Below are positions 9,860 to 18,194 of a stretch of DNA of 64,000 nucleotides, piece after piece. The position numbers were made by a program, and so were the translations under genes. This DNA is from Nocardia aurantiaca. GTDB lineage: Bacteria > Actinomycetota > Actinomycetes > Mycobacteriales > Mycobacteriaceae. The stretch covers positions 1 to 64,000 of the forward strand of contig NZ_WMBB01000001.1 in assembly GCF_009708175.1 (NCBI RefSeq), in the 5' to 3' direction. How positions within the stretch are numbered: position 1 is the first letter of the stretch; each line of letters begins with the position of its first letter. The notes under the pieces are model-generated. The model had not been told where the DNA came from, made no database searches, and was given only the letters and a program-made list of their open reading frames with translations.

Positions 9860-10217
9860 ATGGTCAGCTCGAAACACGAAGCGATGCACCGACGACGCCC
9901 TGATCTTCGCTGAACTCACCGAACTCGGGTTGGGCAAGAGCCCGGCCGCACAGACATGGAGGCAGTTGATGACCGTGGATCTCTCGTTCTTCCGCTCCGA
10001 GACTTCTCAGCGGCTCCGTGCCGAAGGCCGGGTCGAAGGCCGGGTCCAGACCCTCATCGACGCGATTCTCCGCAGCCTGCGTGCGCGCGGCATCGAGGTG
10101 TCGCAGGAGGCTCGGCAGCGCATCGAATCGTGCCGTGAGCTGGATACCCTCGATGCCTGGTTCGATCGTTCGCTCACCGCGAGCTCGATAACCGAGATTT
10201 TCGACAAGGAGGGATAG
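9860..10217 (+). pseudogene. Decayed gene of an actinomycete hypothetical family (start and C-terminus remain)
   Basis: Two pieces of one recognisable family are present in different frames. At 9860 an ATG opens MVSSKHEAMHRRRPDLR and stops at 9913, like the start of large families of actinomycete hypotheticals. In another frame the typical C-terminal part follows: LIFAELTELGLGKSPAAQTW, then MTVDLSFFRS, an EGRVEGRVQ linker, and a helical end ARGIEVSQEARQRIESCREL finishing at 10217. The middle, normally well over 100 residues, is missing. ATG 9969 could still make an 82-residue remnant. Family assignment is from memory of such sequences. Confidence 0.6.
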
Positions 10218-10233
10218 CTCTCGAGCCCGGTGC

Positions 10234-10725
10234 CTACTGCGCCGGTTTGACGACGACGGCGGTGCCGTAGGCGGCGACCTCGCTCATGGTGTTGGCGATC
10301 TCGTTGCAGTCGAAGCGCATGGCGATCACCGCGTTCGCGCCATAGGCCATGGCATGTTGGCACATTCGCATGATGGCCTCGTGCCGCGACTGGTACAGCA
10401 GTTGCGTGTATTCGTGGATCTCGCCGCCGCCCAGGGCGCGGAATCCGGCCGCGAAGTTGGCGCCCAAGCCGCGACTGCGCACGGTCAGGCCCGCGACCTC
10501 GCCGATCACCTTGACGATTTCCTGGCCGGGGACATCGTTCATGGTGGACACCAGGATCGGGAACTGCGGCCCCGGCTGCTGCTGAGGCTGCGGCTGACCC
10601 TGCTGCGGGTAGGGCGCCTGGCCCTGCGGGGGATACGGGGTCTGGCCCTGCTGCGGGTACCCGGGCTGCGACTGGCCCTGCGGCGGGTACGGGTATTGCC
10701 CTTGTGGCGGCGTGGGTTGGTTCAT
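10234..10725 (-). CDS. YbjQ/UPF0145-type protein with Pro/Gln-rich N-terminus
   Basis: A 163-residue protein. The first ~55 residues are a low-complexity Pro-Gln-Gly-Tyr tract built from PYPPQGQ-like heptads. The C-terminal ~105 residues (ILVSTMNDVPGQEIVKVIGE through MRFDCNEIANTMSEVAAYGT) form a YbjQ-like pentameric domain of unknown function. The tail may tether the domain or promote assembly. The start ATG 10725 begins MNQPTPPQGQ; an upstream in-frame ATG would add unrelated Arg-rich sequence. Confidence 0.75.
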   Translation of the reverse strand: MNQPTPPQGQYPYPPQGQSQPGYPQQGQTPYPPQGQAPYPQQGQPQPQQQPGPQFPILVSTMNDVPGQEIVKVIGEVAGLTVRSRGLGANFAAGFRALGGGEIHEYTQLLYQSRHEAIMRMCQHAMAYGANAVIAMRFDCNEIANTMSEVAAYGTAVVVKPAQ

Positions 10726-10753
10726 GAGCGGGATCGTACGGGGTGAAACCGAA

Positions 10754-10784
10754 CGCGGACCGCACTCGGTGGGAGCGGTCCGCG
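10754..10784 (-). terminator. Hairpin downstream of the fadD3-fadE33 operon
   Basis: CGCGGACCGC (10754-10763) pairs perfectly with GCGGTCCGCG (10775-10784) across 11 nt. It lies about 165 bp beyond the fadE33 stop and just upstream of the YbjQ-type gene. The T-run is weak. Confidence 0.4.
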
Positions 10785-10949
10785 AACGGCGGGCGATCAG
10801 TCGTCGCCGGGGGTTATGCCCCGCAGCCTCGGCCGGGGGTTTGGGTGCCAAGGGCGTGGTCGTCCATGTGGGCCAACAGCTTTCGGCCGGAGGTCGGCAC
10901 GACGACCGCGCCGGCCGTGCGCCGCCGCACCGAGGCCCTAACCACGGAA

Positions 10950-11993
10950 CTAAGCCGGGCGGGCCAAGGGGCGGGCGGGAGCGCCGAAGAGCTGGGCGTC
11001 GGCGTGGGCGCGTTTGAAGAACAGGTGCGCGTCGTGCTCCCAGGTGATGGCGATGCCGCCGTGCATCTGAATCGTTTCGGACACCACCGCGTTGAAGGCG
11101 TCGATGGCGTGCAGGCGGGCGGCCTGCACGTCAATCGCCTCGACCGCGCCGTCGGCCAGGCCCGCGATGGCCAGATAGGCCAGCGAGCGGGCCGATTCGA
11201 CCAGCACGTACATGTCGGCCATGCGGTGCTTGAGCGCCTGGAAGCTGCCGATGGGACGGCCGAACTGCACGCGGGACTTGGTGTACTCGACGGTCATGTC
11301 CAGGCATTGCTCGGCCGCACCGACCTGTTCGGCAACCACTGCCGCCCAGGCGATTTCACGTAGACGGGCGACATTCAGCCGACCCAGCGGACGGGCCTGG
11401 ACCGCGTCGAAGTCGATGCGGGCCAGCGTGCGGGTCGGGTCCTGGGTGACGACCGCGGTGCGGGTGACGCCCGCGGCGTCGCCGTCGACCTCGAAAAGGC
11501 CGTCGGCGGTCAGGACCAGCAGCGTGTCGGCCTGCACGCCGTCGAGTACGTAATGCGCCGAGCCGGAGAGGTTTTCGCCTGCGGCACTGACACCGAACGA
11601 GTCCCAGCCGCGCGGCCCGGCCCAGCACAGCGCCAGCGTGCGGACGCCCTCGGCGACCTCGGGCAGCAGCCGCTCATTGGCCTCGGTGTTCCCGGCCAGC
11701 AGCAGTGCCTGCACACCCAGCACGGCGGAGCCGAGCATGGGCGGCGCGACCAGCGTGCGCCCGAGTTCCTCGACCACCAGCAGGGATTCGACCAGCCCGA
11801 CCCCGACGCCGCCGAATTCCTCCGGAATGGCCAGGGCCGCGACGCCGACCTGCTCGCACAGCAGCTTCCACAGCTGCTCGTCATAGCCGCGCTCGCTGTC
11901 GAGCCCGCGCCGCATGGCCGCGCTGTCCCCGTGCTTGGCCAGCACCGCGCGCACGGTGGTGGCGAGTTCCTGCTGTTCGGCAGTGAGGCTCAT
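10950..11993 (-). CDS. fadE33: FadE33, acyl-CoA dehydrogenase subunit for HIP degradation
   Basis: A 347-residue acyl-CoA dehydrogenase by position and type equivalent to Rv3564. Features are an N-terminal helical domain (LLCEQVGVAALAIPEEFGG), FGRPIGSFQALKHRMADM (about 255-272), and C-terminal QMHGGIAITWEHDAHLFFKR, whose Glu is the probable catalytic base. FadE31 of M. tuberculosis forms alpha2beta2 heterotetramers with FadE32 or FadE33. FadE33 and FadE32 are the short partners here, and FadE31 at 13211 supplies the complementary subunit. ATG 11993 overlaps the stop of the 54-codon ORF upstream (ATGA). It is the last gene of the fadD3 operon. Confidence 0.88.
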   Translation of the reverse strand: MSLTAEQQELATTVRAVLAKHGDSAAMRRGLDSERGYDEQLWKLLCEQVGVAALAIPEEFGGVGVGLVESLLVVEELGRTLVAPPMLGSAVLGVQALLLAGNTEANERLLPEVAEGVRTLALCWAGPRGWDSFGVSAAGENLSGSAHYVLDGVQADTLLVLTADGLFEVDGDAAGVTRTAVVTQDPTRTLARIDFDAVQARPLGRLNVARLREIAWAAVVAEQVGAAEQCLDMTVEYTKSRVQFGRPIGSFQALKHRMADMYVLVESARSLAYLAIAGLADGAVEAIDVQAARLHAIDAFNAVVSETIQMHGGIAITWEHDAHLFFKRAHADAQLFGAPARPLARPA

Positions 11994-12154
11994 GCCTTCG
12001 CTCCCATGTCGTAGAAGTGGTTCGAGTCGGTCGCCCGGCGGCCGGACGGGCTGTCGCCATAGAGGGCGGGCAGCGAGCGCGCCACGAACATGAATTCGCC
12101 GCCCGCGCAGGGGCGTTCACGCCCGCTGGTCGAACCGGCCGCCGGGGTGCTCAT
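11990..12154 (-). CDS. 54-residue coupled ORF between fadE32 and fadE33
   Basis: A small frame joined to both neighbours by 4-bp ATGA overlaps: its ATG (12154) overlaps the fadE32 stop, and its stop (11990) overlaps the fadE33 start. It begins MSTPAAGSTSGRERP, has GGEFMFVARSLPALYGD in the middle and ends SNHFYDMGAKA. There is no known domain, membrane segment or signal. The double coupling, which fills the gap exactly, argues that it is translated. It could be a small accessory subunit or simply a coupling bridge. I know of no such gene between Rv3563 and Rv3564. Confidence 0.55.
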   Translation of the reverse strand: MSTPAAGSTSGRERPCAGGEFMFVARSLPALYGDSPSGRRATDSNHFYDMGAKA

Positions 12155-13194
12155 GCGGTGTTCCCGGCGCGCAGGGCGGCGGCGATGCGAGCGCGGTGCT
12201 CGGCCGGGGCGCCCCAGGCCGAGCGCAGCGCGGTGACCTTGGTCAGCCACAGGGACAGGTCGCATTCGGCGGTGTAGCCGATGGCGCCGTGCACCTGCAG
12301 GGCGATGCGGGCGGCCTGGTAAGCGGCCTCCCCGCAGGCCAGCTTCGCCGCGGAGACGTCGCGGCCGCGAGTTTCGGCGTCCGCGTCCGACTCCAGGGTC
12401 AGGGCGGCGCGGTAGAGCAGCGGTCGCGCCATGTCCAGCCCGATGTGGGCATTGGCCACGTGGTGCTTGATGGCCTGATTGCGCCCGATCGGGGTGCCGA
12501 ACTGCTGACGCTGCTTGACATACTCGACGCTGGTGTCCAACAGTGCACGGCCCGCGCCGAGCAGTTGCGCGGCGGCGGCCAGGGCGGCGGTGTCGAAGGC
12601 GAGATCGATTGCGGCGCTCACGCCTTCGCCCTCGGCGAGCGTTTCGCCCGCGGTCACGGTGAACAGGCGGCGCGCGGCGTCCACCGACTTCACCAGATCA
12701 CCTGCGATGCCCAGCGTGATGCGGTCGCGCTCGGCGATCAGCACCAGGTCGGCGACGTCGGCGTCCAGCGCGGTGGGCGCGCCCCCGGCCCGGCCCGCAC
12801 TGGCGCCGGCCGCGGTGGTCACCGCGAGGGTGCCCAACTTCGCGCCCTCGGCCAGTTCGGGCAGCCGCTCGGCGGCGAGCGCCGAATCCGGAAGCGCCTG
12901 CAGCAGCGCGGGAATGGCGGCGGCGGTCTCCACCAGCGGACCCGGCACCGCGGCCCGGCCGATCTCGGTGAAGGCCACGATCATCTCGACCGGGCCCGCG
13001 CCGAAGCCGCCGTTCTCCTCGGTGATGGTCAGGCCCAGCGCGCCGGCCTCGGCCAGCTGGCGCAGGAGCGCGCGCCCGGCGGCGGGCTCGCCCTCGCCCC
13101 AGGCGCGCACGACGCCCGGGGTCTTGGCGGCCTCGGTCATCTTGCGCAGGCTCGCGGCGAAGTCGTTCTGTTCTGCGGTCAATGCGAATCGCAT
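12151..13194 (-). CDS. fadE32: FadE32, acyl-CoA dehydrogenase subunit for HIP degradation
   Basis: A 347-residue acyl-CoA dehydrogenase matching Rv3563 in type and place. Landmarks are MRFALTAEQNDFAASLRKM at the start, LGLTITEENGGFGAGPVEMI (about 45-65), FGTPIGRNQAIKHHVANAH, and the C-terminal QVHGAIGYTAECDLSLW with a probable catalytic Glu. The start is ATG 13194, preceded by GGAGG at 5-nt spacing. An upstream in-frame extension runs into fadE31 and is rejected. It probably pairs with FadE31. The stop overlaps the start of the 54-codon ORF. Confidence 0.88.
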   Translation of the reverse strand: MRFALTAEQNDFAASLRKMTEAAKTPGVVRAWGEGEPAAGRALLRQLAEAGALGLTITEENGGFGAGPVEMIVAFTEIGRAAVPGPLVETAAAIPALLQALPDSALAAERLPELAEGAKLGTLAVTTAAGASAGRAGGAPTALDADVADLVLIAERDRITLGIAGDLVKSVDAARRLFTVTAGETLAEGEGVSAAIDLAFDTAALAAAAQLLGAGRALLDTSVEYVKQRQQFGTPIGRNQAIKHHVANAHIGLDMARPLLYRAALTLESDADAETRGRDVSAAKLACGEAAYQAARIALQVHGAIGYTAECDLSLWLTKVTALRSAWGAPAEHRARIAAALRAGNTA

Positions 13195-13210
13195 GTCGTC
13201 CTCCGGGTGG

Positions 13211-14341
13211 CTATCGCGGCAGGCCGAGCAGGCGTTCGGCGATGATATTGCGCTGGATCTCGTTGGTGCCGGCGTAGATCGGGCCCGCCAGCGAGAACAG
13301 GTAGCCGTCGGTCCAGGCCGATTCCTGTTCGGCGGCCGCACCGTGCAGATCCAAGGCGGTCTCGTGCATGGCGATGTCGAGCTCGGACCAGAACACCTTG
13401 TTCACCGAGGATTCCGCGCCCAGCTGGCCGCCCTCGGCCAAGCGGGTGACGGTGGCCCAGGTGTTGAGGCGGTAGGCCTCCGCGCCCACCCACGCGTCGA
13501 CCACGCGGTCGGCGAGGGCGGTGTCGGACTCGGAAGTCGTTGCGCGCCACAGCTCGATGAGCTTGTTGGCGGTGGCGTTGAACCGGCCCGGCGAGCGCAG
13601 CGACAGGCCGCGCTCATTGCTGGAGGTGGCCATGGCGACCTTCCAGCCGTTGTTCGCCTCGCCGATCACGTCCTGATCCGGCACGAACACATTGTCCAGG
13701 AAGATCTCCGCGAAGCCCGGCTCGCCGTCCAGCTGCGGGATCGGGCGCACGGTCACGCCGTCGGCGGTGAGCGGGAACATCAGGTAGGTGAGCCCGCGGT
13801 GCCGCTCGGCCTCCGGATCGCTGCGGAACAGGCCGAAACCCCAGTCCGCGAACGAGGCTCGCGAACTCCAGGTCTTCTGGCCGTTGAGCAGCCAGCCGCC
13901 CTCCGTGCGCTTGGCGGTGGAGCGGATGCCCGCCAGGTCGGAGCCGGCCTCCGGCTCGGACCAGGCCTGCGCCCAGATGTCGTCGGCGCGTGCCATTCTC
14001 GGCAGGATACGGGCCAGCTGCTCGGGAGAGCCGTGCTCGAACAGGGTGGGCGCGAGCAGGAAGATGCCGTTCTGTGAGACGCGGCCCGGCGCTCCCGCGG
14101 CGTAGTACTCCTCCTCGAAGATGACCCATTCGGTCAGCGAGGCGTCCCGGCCGCCGTACTCGGCGGGCCAGGCCACACAGGACAGCCGCGCCGCGGCCAG
14201 CGTGGCCTCCCACTCGCGGTGCGCCTCGAAGCCCGCCTTGGTGTCCATGGACGGCAGGGGGGTGGCGGGCACATTGGCCGCCAGGAAGTCACGCACCTCG
14301 GCGCGGAATTCCTGGGTCTTGGCGTCGAATTCGAGATCCAC
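13211..14341 (-). CDS. fadE31: FadE31, acyl-CoA dehydrogenase subunit for HIP degradation
   Basis: A 376-residue full-length acyl-CoA dehydrogenase equivalent to Rv3562. It shows WAQAWSEPEAGSDLAGIRST and WLLNGQKTWSSRASFADWG (FAD/substrate region, about 120-170), and the C-terminal FAD-contact motif YAGTNEIQRNIIAERLLGLP. The Glu-bearing HGG..T.E motif of its partners is absent (LHGAAAEQESAW instead), as expected if it supplies the non-catalytic half of a heterotetramer. GTG 14341 directly abuts the stop of the enoyl-CoA hydratase gene. Confidence 0.9.
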   Translation of the reverse strand: MDLEFDAKTQEFRAEVRDFLAANVPATPLPSMDTKAGFEAHREWEATLAAARLSCVAWPAEYGGRDASLTEWVIFEEEYYAAGAPGRVSQNGIFLLAPTLFEHGSPEQLARILPRMARADDIWAQAWSEPEAGSDLAGIRSTAKRTEGGWLLNGQKTWSSRASFADWGFGLFRSDPEAERHRGLTYLMFPLTADGVTVRPIPQLDGEPGFAEIFLDNVFVPDQDVIGEANNGWKVAMATSSNERGLSLRSPGRFNATANKLIELWRATTSESDTALADRVVDAWVGAEAYRLNTWATVTRLAEGGQLGAESSVNKVFWSELDIAMHETALDLHGAAAEQESAWTDGYLFSLAGPIYAGTNEIQRNIIAERLLGLPR

Positions 14342-15265
14342 TTATTTCGCCCCGTCGTTGTTGGCGGATTCTGATTCGCGGCTCGCCGCGGCAGCGGCGT
14401 TGGTCGCGGCGGCCTTCATGGACTTGGCGTTCATCCCGCCCAGCGAGTCCGTGCCCACCTCGGCATTGTGGGCGTGCGCGAAATGGTGCAGCCCGAACAC
14501 CGAGTCCATGCCGGCCCGCATGCCCATGAGGTCCTCGCACTGGTTGACGGCCTTCTTGGTCAGCGCCAGCCCGAACTGCGGCATCTCCGCGATCTTGTCG
14601 GCCAGCGCGAAGGTCTCGGTCTCCAGGTCCGCGCGCGGCACCACGCGATTGACCATGCCCCATTCGTAAGCCTGTGCGGCGGTGAAGCGTTCACCGGTGA
14701 ACAGGATCTCCTTGGCGCGGCGCGGCCCCAGCACCCACGGGTGCGCGAAGTACTCGACGCCCGGAATGCCCATGCGCACAACCGGATCGGAGAAGAACGC
14801 GTCCTCGGAGGCCACGATCATGTCGCAGGACCAGGCCAGCATGAGAGCACCGGCGATGCACGCGCCCTGCACCATGGCGATGGTCGGCTTGGGGATCTCG
14901 CGCCAGCGACGGCACATGCCCAGATAGACCTCGGACTCACGGGCGAAGCGCTGGTCGCCGCCCACGCGATCGGTGTGGTCCCACCACAGCGCGGCCTTGT
15001 TCTCGTAGCTGATGTGGTGGTCGCGGCCCGGCGTGCCGATGTCGTGCCCCGCGCTGAAATGCTTTCCGGCGCCGCCCAGCACGATGACCTTGACCTCCGG
15101 ATCCTCGACCGCCCGCACGAAGGCGGCGTCGAGCGCGTAGGTCATGACCGAGTTCTGCGCATTGCGATAGTCCGGCCGGTTCAGCGTGACGACCGCGATC
15201 GGCCCGCGCTTCTCGTAGAGGACTACCTCGCCCTCGTCGGGAATGGGTCCCGGTTCCTGGTTCAC
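14342..15265 (-). CDS. Enoyl-CoA hydratase/isomerase in the KstR2-type operon
   Basis: A 307-residue crotonase. The oxyanion-hole segment is GGAGKHFSAGHDIGTP, and a second is VQGACIAGALMLAWSCDMIV followed by DPVVRMGIPGVEYFAHP. The C-terminus is a long Ala/Asn tail. The start is taken as GTG 15265 because AAAGGAG lies 5 nt upstream. A longer form from GTG 15358 would overlap the fadD3 stop and add 31 residues from a repeat-like bridge. M. tuberculosis has no crotonase between fadD3 and fadE31, so this is an extra step or a backup hydratase for HIP catabolism. Confidence 0.88.
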   Translation of the reverse strand: MNQEPGPIPDEGEVVLYEKRGPIAVVTLNRPDYRNAQNSVMTYALDAAFVRAVEDPEVKVIVLGGAGKHFSAGHDIGTPGRDHHISYENKAALWWDHTDRVGGDQRFARESEVYLGMCRRWREIPKPTIAMVQGACIAGALMLAWSCDMIVASEDAFFSDPVVRMGIPGVEYFAHPWVLGPRRAKEILFTGERFTAAQAYEWGMVNRVVPRADLETETFALADKIAEMPQFGLALTKKAVNQCEDLMGMRAGMDSVFGLHHFAHAHNAEVGTDSLGGMNAKSMKAAATNAAAAASRESESANNDGAK

Positions 15266-15358
15266 ACTGTCTCCTTTACGCGTGGTCGAGAGCCCTGCGT
15301 TGTCACGCTGCGCGAGCGCTGAGGGGAGGAGCGGAGCCTCCGGGCTCGACTCGCTCAC
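15266..15358 (-). repeat. Junction-bridging repeat between fadD3 and the hydratase gene
   Basis: Read on the minus strand, this 93-nt stretch starts with a GTGA that overlaps the fadD3 stop, stays open throughout, and ends with AAAGGAG placed to start the next gene. Its order of short blocks (GAGTC, CGGAGG, GCGCT-GC, GCGT, GGGC, AAAGGA) parallels the third micro-ORF unit at 32444-32542. It is probably a diverged copy of the same element; the similarity was judged by eye. Confidence 0.45.
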
Positions 15359-16902
15359 GCGGTCTCCTCACGTAGTTGCCGCTTGAGAACCTTGCCGGCG
15401 GCGCTGTAGGGCAGCTGATCGCGGAATTCCACGAATGTCGGCACCTTGAAGTTGGCCAGCAGCGTCCTGGCGTGGTTCTTGACGTCCTCCGCGGTCAGCT
15501 CCGACCCCGGTTTGCGCACCACGAAGGCCTTGCCGACCTCTCCCATGCGCTCGTCCTGCACCCCGATGACCGCGGTCTCGGCGACGCCGTCGAGCCGGGC
15601 CAGAGCCTGTTCGATCTCGGCGGGGTACACATTGAAGCCGCCGCAGATGTACATGTCCTTGAGCCGGTCGGTGATCTTCACGTATCCGCGCTCGTCGATG
15701 GTGGCGACATCGCCGGTGTGCAGCCAGCCGTCGGCGTCGATGGTCTCCGCGGTGGACTGGAGGTCGTCGAGGTAGCCGAGCATCACCTGCGAACCGCGCA
15801 GCAGCAGTTCGCCATTGTCGGCCAGCTTGATTTCGAAGTCGCCGATGGCGCGGCCACAGGTATTGGCGATCGTCTCCGCGCTGTCATCGGGGCGGCACAT
15901 GGTGCCGAAGCCGCCGGACTCCGACAGTCCGTACGCCGTGAGCACCACGTCGAATTGCAGCTCCTCGCGCATTCTTTCGATCAGCACGACCGGAACGGTG
16001 GCCGCACCGGTAACCGCGACCCGCAGGGTCGACAGATCGGCGTCGTGGCGTGCCGGATGCTCGAGGATGGTCTGGTAGATGGTCGGCGGACCGGTCAGCA
16101 CCGTGATGCCCTCGTCGTGCACCAGCCGCATGGTCTCGGGCACGTCGAAGACGGCCTGCGGAATCACGCTCGCTCCGGTGACGAGGCACGCGATGATGCC
16201 GGCCTTGTATCCGAAATTGTGGAAGAACGGCGGCACCACCAGGTACCGGTCCGAGCTGTTCAGCGTCGCGCACTCGGCCCAGGCCCGCGCGCCCGCCAGC
16301 GCCTGCCGGTGCGCGATCAGAGTGCCCTTGCTGCGACCGGTGGTGCCGGAGGTGAACAGGATGTCGGAAAGGTCGTCCGGCGACACGGATTCGGCGCGCG
16401 CCAGCGCCTCCTCCAGGCTCACGGCCTCGGCCAGCTTGCCGAGTTCCGACCAGACGACCGCGTCTTCGACCGGCTCCTCCCTTTCGGAGGGGATGACGAT
16501 TACCGTCTCGATGCCCAGTTCCGGTGCGGCGGAACGCAATTCGGCCAATCGGTCGCGGCCGAGGAAGGTGCCCGCGATGAACAGCGCCTTGGCGTTCACC
16601 CGCGACAGCACATCCGCCGCCTCGTCGGCCACGTACCGCGTGTTCAGCGGGACGATCGCCGCGCCCACGTAGTGGCTGGCCAGGACCGCGGTCACCCAGT
16701 GGTGGGTGTTGGGCGCCCAGATGCCGATGCGGTCACCGCGCTGAATGCCGCGGGCCATGAGCGCACGGGCGGTCTCACGCACCGAGTCCAGCAGTTGCGA
16801 CCAGCTCAGTCGCACGGCGCCGTCGCCGACGGCCGGCGCGTCACCGTAGGTGCGCGCCGCCTCGTGCAATGCGAGCGGTGTGGTCTGCGGAGGAGATGTC
16901 AC
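15355..16902 (-). CDS. fadD3: FadD3, HIP-CoA synthetase
   Basis: A 515-residue ANL-superfamily acyl-CoA synthetase. It activates HIP (the propionate left after rings A/B are removed) to HIP-CoA, the inducer of KstR2. The P-loop-like AMP motif is ILFTSGTTGRSKGTLIAH (about 178-195). Further motifs are TAYGLSESGGFG, DGWLHTGDVATIDERGYVKI, and the C-terminal catalytic lysine region in YSAAGKVLKRQLREE. The start is GTG 16902 with GAGGAAG upstream. It leads the minus-strand operon to fadE33 and diverges from fadE30 over a KstR2 box. Confidence 0.93.
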   Translation of the reverse strand: MTSPPQTTPLALHEAARTYGDAPAVGDGAVRLSWSQLLDSVRETARALMARGIQRGDRIGIWAPNTHHWVTAVLASHYVGAAIVPLNTRYVADEAADVLSRVNAKALFIAGTFLGRDRLAELRSAAPELGIETVIVIPSEREEPVEDAVVWSELGKLAEAVSLEEALARAESVSPDDLSDILFTSGTTGRSKGTLIAHRQALAGARAWAECATLNSSDRYLVVPPFFHNFGYKAGIIACLVTGASVIPQAVFDVPETMRLVHDEGITVLTGPPTIYQTILEHPARHDADLSTLRVAVTGAATVPVVLIERMREELQFDVVLTAYGLSESGGFGTMCRPDDSAETIANTCGRAIGDFEIKLADNGELLLRGSQVMLGYLDDLQSTAETIDADGWLHTGDVATIDERGYVKITDRLKDMYICGGFNVYPAEIEQALARLDGVAETAVIGVQDERMGEVGKAFVVRKPGSELTAEDVKNHARTLLANFKVPTFVEFRDQLPYSAAGKVLKRQLREETA

Positions 16903-16937
16903 AGGGCTTCCTCGCTGTCCGGGAATGGGTCTAACAA

Positions 16938-16951
16938 AGCAAGTGCTTGGT
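16938..16951. promoter_or_regulatory. KstR2 box, fadD3/fadE30 divergent promoter
   Basis: AGCAAGTGCTTGGT fits the KstR2 operator AnCAAGnnCTTGnT at every fixed position. It sits 36 bp from fadD3 and 17 bp from fadE30 and can repress both. Confidence 0.88.
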
Positions 16952-16967
16952 AGGTTACTCTACGGAC

Positions 16968-18194
16968 GTGAGCATGATCCAGACCCCCGAACCGGCCAGC
17001 GGGATTGAGCCACCCGAGGACGCCGAATTCCGTACTGAGGTGCGGGAATGGCTGGCCGAGAACCTGAACGGCCAGTTCCGCGAGCTGCGCGGTCTGGGTG
17101 GTCCCGGGCGCGAGCACGAGGCCTTCGAGGAGCGGCTCGAATGGGACCGCGCCCTCGCCGCTGCCGGGCTGACCTGCTTGGGTTGGCCCAAGGAGTGGGG
17201 CGGCCGCGACGCCACACTGCGCCAGCAGGTCATCTTCCACGAGGAGTACGCCAAAGCCGATGCGCCGAGCCGGGTTTCGCACCTCGGTGAGGAACTGCTC
17301 GGCCCCACGGTCATCGCCTTCGGCACCGAAGAGCAGAAGAAGCGCTTCCTGCCGGGCATCCGCAATGTCACCGAGCTGTGGTGCCAGGGTTATTCGGAGC
17401 CGGGCGCGGGTTCGGACCTGGCCGCCGTCAGCACCTCCGCCCAGCTCGAGGGCGACGAATGGGTCATCAACGGCCAGAAGATCTGGACCTCGCTGGCGCA
17501 CCTGTCGGACTGGTGCTTCGTGGTCGCCCGCACCGAGAAGGGCTCGACCCGCCACCACGGGCTGTCCTACCTGCTGGTTCCCATGAAGCAGCCGGGCGTC
17601 GAGGTGCGGCCCATCATCCAGCTCACCGGGACCGCGGAATTCAACGAGGTCTTCTTCGACAATGCCCGCACCGCAGCCGATCTGGTGGTCGGGCAGCCCG
17701 GCGACGGCTGGAAGGTCGCCATGGGCACGCTCACCTTCGAGCGCGGCATCTCCACCGTCGGCCAGCAGATCCGCTACGCGCGCGAGCTCGCCGACCTGGA
17801 GGCCGTGGCCCGGGAGAACGGCGCCATCGAGAATCCGGTCATCGCGGACCGTTTGGACAAGGCGTGGGTCGGCCTGCGGGTGCTGCGCGCACATGTGCTG
17901 CGCACCCTGGAGTCCGGCCACGACGGGGCCTCCGTCGATGCCCGCACCGCCGCCGGGCAGGCGTCGGTGACCAAGCTGCTGTGGGCCAACTGGCATCGCG
18001 GCCTGGGCGAGTTGGCCATGGAGGTGCTCGGTGCGCCAGGCCTGATCGCCGACGGCCCGGGCGATGACCTCAATGCCTGGCAGCGCATGTTCCTCTTCAC
18101 ACGTGCGGACACCATCTATGGCGGTTCGAACGAAGTGCAGCGCAATATCATCTCCGAGCGCGTGCTCGGACTTCCCCGAGAGGCTCGACCGTGA
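16968..18194 (+). CDS. fadE30: FadE30, acyl-CoA dehydrogenase for HIP-CoA side-chain
   Basis: A 408-residue acyl-CoA dehydrogenase like Rv3560c. It carries GLGGPGREHEAFEERLEWDR (about 50-70), LWCQGYSEPGAGSDLAAVST, WVINGQKIWTSLAHLSDWC, and the C-terminal YGGSNEVQRNIISERVLGLP. It is thought to dehydrogenate the CoA-activated propionyl side chain of the HIP derivative. The start is GTG 16968 (ATG 16974 is possible). TACTCT at 16956-16961 lies 6 nt before the GTG, so a leaderless transcript is likely, which explains the missing ribosome site. The stop overlaps ipdF (GTGA). Confidence 0.92.
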   Translation: MSMIQTPEPASGIEPPEDAEFRTEVREWLAENLNGQFRELRGLGGPGREHEAFEERLEWDRALAAAGLTCLGWPKEWGGRDATLRQQVIFHEEYAKADAPSRVSHLGEELLGPTVIAFGTEEQKKRFLPGIRNVTELWCQGYSEPGAGSDLAAVSTSAQLEGDEWVINGQKIWTSLAHLSDWCFVVARTEKGSTRHHGLSYLLVPMKQPGVEVRPIIQLTGTAEFNEVFFDNARTAADLVVGQPGDGWKVAMGTLTFERGISTVGQQIRYARELADLEAVARENGAIENPVIADRLDKAWVGLRVLRAHVLRTLESGHDGASVDARTAAGQASVTKLLWANWHRGLGELAMEVLGAPGLIADGPGDDLNAWQRMFLFTRADTIYGGSNEVQRNIISERVLGLPREARP

